DNA of 9,375 nt from Candidatus Latescibacterota bacterium (GTDB lineage: Bacteria > Latescibacterota > MVCY01): the NCBI GenBank assembly GCA_030640765.1, contig DAOWIT010000061.1:1-9375 (forward strand), given 5' to 3'. Position 1 is the first letter of the stretch. The number at the start of each line of letters is the position of its first letter. The notes below the pieces were generated by a model that worked only from the letters and a program-made list of their open reading frames with translations, was not told where the DNA came from and ran no database searches. Shown here in pieces: positions 6,413-9,375 of the stretch. Both the position numbers and the translations under genes were made by a program.

Positions 6413-7387
6413 ATGGGCAAGAAATTTATCGACGAACTCAAAGCGGGAGAGAGTGTTATCTCCTTCTTCGCGGTGAGGAAAAAACAGATAAAAAGCTATA
6501 ATGGCAATTCTTTCTTGGTGCTGGAGTTAGGAGATAAAACTGGCCACACAGAGGCAGTGCTGTGGAAAAATTTTCAACAGGTCAACGAAGAGGTTCAACC
6601 GGGAGATGTGGTAAAAGTGAAGGGAATGGTCGGTACTTACCGGGAAGAGATTCAGATTAAACTGGAGAACATCAAAAAAGCCCAGCAGTCGGAGTTTGAC
6701 CCTGCTGATTTCCTTGAACACTCGGAGAAAAGCAGCGAAGAGCTGTTCCAGAGATTGCTGGCAAAGGCTGAGACGATTCAGAATCGCTATTTAAACCAGG
6801 TGGTGAAGAGTTGTTTTCTGGATCAATCTCTCTCTACCAAACTCCATCAGGCCCCAGCGGGTAAAATGTGGCACCATGCATATCTGGGCGGACTGTTGGA
6901 GCATAGTCTTTCGGTGGCGGAGATATGTGAAACGGCCGCCAAGCAGTATCCTCTCGTCAATCGGGACCTCCTAATCGCCGGGGCGCTGCTTCACGACATC
7001 GGCAAGGCCCAGGCCTACCGCTGGACTACCTTGATTGACTACTCCGATATCGGCAGATTAGAGGGACATATCGTCATCGGCGAAAGGATCGTCAGGGAGA
7101 AGATCCAACAAATCCCCGACTTTCCCGAAGAACTAAAGATGCAACTCTCTCACTTGATCCTAAGCCACCACGGCAGCTTAGAGAACAGCTCCCCGATAGT
7201 GCCGATGACCTTGGAGGCCATTGTTCTCTACTACGCTGATGAAATGGACTCGAAGGCGGCAGCATTTTCCCGAATTATCAAAAAGGAGGGAAAAGAGGGA
7301 AAACAGTGGAGCAACTGGGTTCACTTGATAAGCAGATTCATCTACTTGGGTGATAAACCTTCTGGAGAGAAAGAACCAGAGGAGTAG
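6413..7387 (+). CDS. yhaM: YhaM-family 3'-5' exoribonuclease (OB-fold plus HD domain)
   Basis: This 324-residue protein has the two-domain layout of Bacillus YhaM, which trims RNA (and can act on single-stranded DNA) from the 3' end in the cytosol using divalent metal. The N-terminal OB-fold nucleic-acid-binding domain covers about residues 15-90 (FLVLELGDKTGHTEAVLW, then GDVVKVKGMVG). The HD domain covers about 150-290: H164 in GLLEHSLSVAE, the HD pair H194-D195 in ALLHDIGKA, H219 in EGHIVIGE, H252-H253 in LSHHGSLE, and D276 in YYADEMDSK. All metal-ligand positions expected for the HD family appear present. Length is close to the usual 310-325. The start is supported by CAGGGAG at 6398-6404, eight bases before ATG. 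It stands 302 bases after the ferredoxin and converges on the reductase genes, so a separate unit is likely. Confidence 0.88.
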   Translation: MGKKFIDELKAGESVISFFAVRKKQIKSYNGNSFLVLELGDKTGHTEAVLWKNFQQVNEEVQPGDVVKVKGMVGTYREEIQIKLENIKKAQQSEFDPADFLEHSEKSSEELFQRLLAKAETIQNRYLNQVVKSCFLDQSLSTKLHQAPAGKMWHHAYLGGLLEHSLSVAEICETAAKQYPLVNRDLLIAGALLHDIGKAQAYRWTTLIDYSDIGRLEGHIVIGERIVREKIQQIPDFPEELKMQLSHLILSHHGSLENSSPIVPMTLEAIVLYYADEMDSKAAAFSRIIKKEGKEGKQWSNWVHLISRFIYLGDKPSGEKEPEE

Positions 7388-7440
7388 AGAGCCTCCCAAC
7401 TTTCTTACTGAACTTTGATTGACTCGCAAAAAGTCTAAAA

Positions 7441-7526
7441 TTTAACGCAGAGCCGCAGAGAAAAAATAAGAACACAATTATTTGATTATTAAAGAGTATC
7501 TTCTTTCTTCGCGACTTTGCGTTGAA
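7441..7526. repeat. Small terminal-inverted-repeat element in the convergent gap
   Basis: The left arm (about 7441-7466, TTTAACGCAGAGCCGCAGAG) and the right arm (about 7501-7526, which reads on the minus strand TTTCAACGCAAAGTCGCGAA) are imperfect inverted copies. The AT-rich middle has no coding potential. The left arm itself holds CGCAGAG twice, one base apart. From general knowledge, CGCAGAG-type inverted-repeat elements occur in many copies in several environmental bacterial genomes, and a MITE-like nature is inferred. It separates the convergent yhaM and reductase genes and could act as a two-way transcript end. Confidence 0.6.
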
Positions 7527-7528
7527 AA

Positions 7529-7542
7529 CCAATGAGCATTGG
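7529..7542. repeat. Small palindrome CCAATG-AG-CATTGG
   Basis: Two 6-base arms flank a 2-base centre, directly after the inverted-repeat element and 10 bases beyond the stop codon of the minus-strand reductase. There is no T run after it on either strand, so a terminator is not well supported. The compact form suits a DNA-binding site better than an RNA hairpin, but no binding protein can be named. Confidence 0.4.
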
Positions 7543-7552
7543 TGAATATCAT

Positions 7553-8572
7553 TCAGATCCCGAGCTTTTCTAAGTCTTCTTTCTTGTTGTTTCCTATCCA
7601 CGGCTCCAATCCAGGAGGCATAGTATTTTGGAAATTTAGACTGGCTTTATCTAACCTTTCCTGCTGTTCTTCAGTTAAGGGAATATCTACTGCTTCGATA
7701 TTGTCTTTAAGGTGGTTCAACTTCCTTACCCCACATAATACACTTGCCATAACATCTTTTTCCATAGCCCACTTTAAAGCCACTTGGCTAGGGGTTGCCC
7801 CTATTTCTTCAGCCACATCCTTCACCACTTCCACCACTTGGAGTGCTCTGCTGTAAACAGGCTCGTTGAAAAGGATATTAGTCTGGCGAGTTTTTTCCGT
7901 CCCCCGTTCTCCCTCTTTACCAAATCTTCCGCTTAAGAGCCCCTGAGCCAGTGGACTGTAAGCAAGAAGACCTATATTTTTCTGCTTACAGAACTCACTC
8001 ACTCCTTCCACATCGTAAAATCTCCACAACAGAGAGTAAGGCACTTGGTCTGTAACTAAGAAGTCAAGGGTTTGATTACTAAATTCTTTGAGATTATGCA
8101 ACCTGAAATTACTCACTCCTGCAAACCGGATTAAGCCCTCTTGTCTCAGCCTACTCATAGAGTTGAAGATATTCTCATAATCTTTTTTCTCCATATCGCT
8201 GCCAAATATATGCCTTATTTTGGGCCAGTGGATCTGGTACAGATCTATGTAATCGGTCTGTAGTCTTTTTAAGCTTGCCTCAAGCTCCGTGCGAGCGGTG
8301 TCGTAGTCGAACTTCCTTGTGCTCAACTTGGTAGCTAATATAACCTTATCCCTCTTCTCTTTTAGAATATCTCCTAACACTTCCTCTGATGTTCCATAGG
8401 CTTTGGCAGTATCAAATAGGTTGACTCCTGCCTCTATTGCTTCATCGGCAATTTTCTGATATTCCTCTATCTTAGACAATTTGCCCCAAAATCTGGTATG
8501 CCCAAACTGCCAAGTTCCCACTGCGATTTTACTCACCATTAACCCTGTGTTTGCCAGTTCCTTGTACTGCAC
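7553..8572 (-). CDS. Aldo/keto reductase, downstream tandem copy
   Basis: This 339-residue cytosolic protein is a complete aldo/keto reductase: a TIM-barrel NAD(P)H-dependent enzyme that reduces aldehydes or ketones to alcohols. The catalytic tetrad is intact: D54 and Y59 in NLFDTAKAYG, K82 in LATKLS, and H115 in YQIHWPK. The C-terminal cofactor-binding part is seen in CGVRKLNHLKDNIEA. The start is GTG at 8572-8570, chosen because AAGGAG (complement of 8578-8583) lies 5 bases upstream and the product begins MQYKELANTGLMVSKIAVG, as expected for the family. It follows the second reductase after 52 bases on the same strand and probably shares its transcript. It is 78% identical to that copy over the 213 residues compared by hand. 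The substrate cannot be predicted. Confidence 0.92.
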   Translation of the reverse strand: MQYKELANTGLMVSKIAVGTWQFGHTRFWGKLSKIEEYQKIADEAIEAGVNLFDTAKAYGTSEEVLGDILKEKRDKVILATKLSTRKFDYDTARTELEASLKRLQTDYIDLYQIHWPKIRHIFGSDMEKKDYENIFNSMSRLRQEGLIRFAGVSNFRLHNLKEFSNQTLDFLVTDQVPYSLLWRFYDVEGVSEFCKQKNIGLLAYSPLAQGLLSGRFGKEGERGTEKTRQTNILFNEPVYSRALQVVEVVKDVAEEIGATPSQVALKWAMEKDVMASVLCGVRKLNHLKDNIEAVDIPLTEEQQERLDKASLNFQNTMPPGLEPWIGNNKKEDLEKLGI

Positions 8573-8577
8573 CTATT

Positions 8578-8583
8578 CTCCTT
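8578..8583 (-). promoter_or_regulatory. Shine-Dalgarno site that fixes the GTG start of the reductase
   Basis: On the minus strand AAGGAG sits 5 bases before GTG 8572. No in-frame ATG lies at a better place, and the family N terminus begins right at this codon, so the GTG start is well supported. Confidence 0.75.
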
Positions 8584-8624
8584 TCAGCTTGCCAGTTTTT
8601 TCGTGATCACCCATTTAGTGGCTC

Positions 8625-9375
8625 TCACTCCTTAGCCTTGATCCCCAGTTTTTCTACATCCTCTTTTCTATTGTCTCCTATCCATAACTGAAGTCCAGGA
8701 AGCAAAGTCTTTTGGAAATCCAGGCTAACCTTGTCTAACCTTTCCTGATGTTCTTTAGTCAGAGGAATATCCACCGCTTCGATATTGTTTTTAAGATGGT
8801 TCAGCCTCCTCACTCCAGCCAATACACTTACCATAACGTCTCTTTCCATAGTCCATTTCAAGGCCACCTGGGCAGGGGTTGCCCCTATTTCTTTGGCCAC
8901 CTCTTTGACCAACTCTACTATCTGGAGTGCTCTGCTGTAGACAGGTTCATTGAACAGGATATTGGCCCGGCGAATCATCGCCTTCACTTCTTCTCCATCT
9001 TTACCGAATCTTCCGCTCAAAAGTCCCTGAGCCAATGGGCTATAAGCAAGGAAGTTTACATTCTTCTGCTTACAAAAGTCACTTACTCCTTCCACATCAT
9101 AGAACCGCCACAGCAAAGAGTATGGCACTTGATCTGTAACTAAAAAGTCAAGGGCTTCATCGCCAAATTCCTTGAGATTGTCCAGTCTAAAATTACTCAC
9201 TCCGGCAAACCGGATTAAACCTTCTTCCTTTAACTTGCTGAAAGAGGTAAAGATATCTTCATAATCTTTCTTTTCCATATCGGCCTGGTGCCAGGTGCCG
9301 GGAATGTTTATCTTAGGCCAGTGAATCTGGTAAAGGTCTACGTAATCAGTTTGTAGCCTTTTCAGACTTCCCTCC
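8625..9375 (-). CDS. Aldo/keto reductase, upstream tandem copy (5' end cut by the window)
   Basis: The reading frame stays open to the right window edge, so 249 residues are visible, beginning EGSLKRLQTDYVDLYQIHWPK; an internal ATG at 9278 is not the true start. The catalytic histidine (YQIHWPK) is present; the Asp, Tyr and Lys of the tetrad lie outside. The C-terminal cofactor region, AGVRRLNHLKNNIEA, is clear. Relative to its neighbour it has about three extra residues after WPKI (NIPGTWHQA in place of RHIFGS), encoded by a palindromic GGTGCC-repeat stretch, and three to four extra residues at the C terminus (KAKE). It is 78% identical to the downstream copy over 213 aligned residues, which points to an old tandem duplication with both copies under selection. 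Confidence 0.9.
   Translation of the reverse strand, partial: EGSLKRLQTDYVDLYQIHWPKINIPGTWHQADMEKKDYEDIFTSFSKLKEEGLIRFAGVSNFRLDNLKEFGDEALDFLVTDQVPYSLLWRFYDVEGVSDFCKQKNVNFLAYSPLAQGLLSGRFGKDGEEVKAMIRRANILFNEPVYSRALQIVELVKEVAKEIGATPAQVALKWTMERDVMVSVLAGVRRLNHLKNNIEAVDIPLTKEHQERLDKVSLDFQKTLLPGLQLWIGDNRKEDVEKLGIKAKE
9284..9299. repeat. GGTGCC direct repeat and CCTGG-TG-CCAGG palindrome inside a gene
   Basis: GGTGCC occurs at 9287-9292 and 9294-9299, overlapping the palindrome at 9284-9295. The stretch lies exactly where this reductase differs in length from its tandem copy, and keeps the frame. It looks like a small mobile palindromic repeat that inserted in frame, but with one copy in view this is inference. 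Confidence 0.5.

Noticed and set aside
7420..7440. GACT...AGTC hairpin as a terminator for yhaM
   Set aside because: Only four base pairs and no T run.
1..9375. CRISPR array, phage genes, toxin-antitoxin pair or defence system
   Set aside because: No spaced direct repeats of CRISPR type, no integrase or transposase frame, and no nuclease or toxin motifs; the HD-domain protein is explained as YhaM.

Overview
The window reads as chromosomal DNA from an anaerobic bacterium of moderate GC content, probably from an uncultured or poorly sampled lineage. The anaerobic inference rests on an oxygen-sensitive type of redox module (a BadF/HgdC-type ATPase activase, an HgdB-like dehydratase-type partner and an 8-iron clostridial-type ferredoxin). 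Most genes have good Shine-Dalgarno sites. The sequence alone does not let me name a phylum. There is no sign of phage, plasmid or CRISPR, and no rRNA or tRNA was recognised.

Layout, left to right. At 1-92 is a short leader with a perfect hairpin of dispersed-repeat type. At 93-1376 (+) is a DUF1015-family protein of unknown function. At 1377-1639 is a gap holding three heptamer repeats, a terminator-like hairpin with a T run, and a perfect TTGACA box, so the next gene probably has its own promoter. At 1640-4609 (+) is a 989-residue protein with two ASKHA/BadF ATPase domains, a cysteine-rich linker and a DUF2229/HgdB-like domain. One base after its stop, in a different frame, is 4611-5798 (+), a 395-residue HgdB-like (COG3581-type) protein. 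After a gap with an AAAAAGT heptamer array and an imperfect hairpin comes a 58-residue 2[4Fe-4S] ferredoxin (5934-6110, +). A 302-base stretch with no supported gene follows, then 6413-7387 (+), a YhaM-type OB-fold plus HD-domain 3'-5' exoribonuclease. Facing it are two tandem aldo/keto reductase paralogues (7553-8572 and 8625 to beyond 9375, both -). The convergent gap holds an imperfect terminal-inverted-repeat element.

How the genes may work together. The central group (1640-6110) is best read as an ATP-driven low-potential electron transfer module. The ferredoxin would supply electrons, the double ATPase would form its own pseudo-dimer around one [4Fe-4S] cluster, and the two HgdB-like domains (one fused to the ATPase, one free) would form the reductase-like acceptor. 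The known families 2-hydroxyacyl-CoA dehydratase, benzoyl-CoA reductase and double-cubane cluster protein use this logic, but the substrate here cannot be told from the sequence. The other genes (DUF1015, YhaM, aldo/keto reductases) look like ordinary neighbours with no clear functional tie.

The most interesting points are the four paired activase cysteines in one chain, the matching three-cysteine sets in the two HgdB-like domains, the split between them at a TGA-A-ATG junction, the hairpin before the ferredoxin, and several families of small repeats in the gaps and in one gene.
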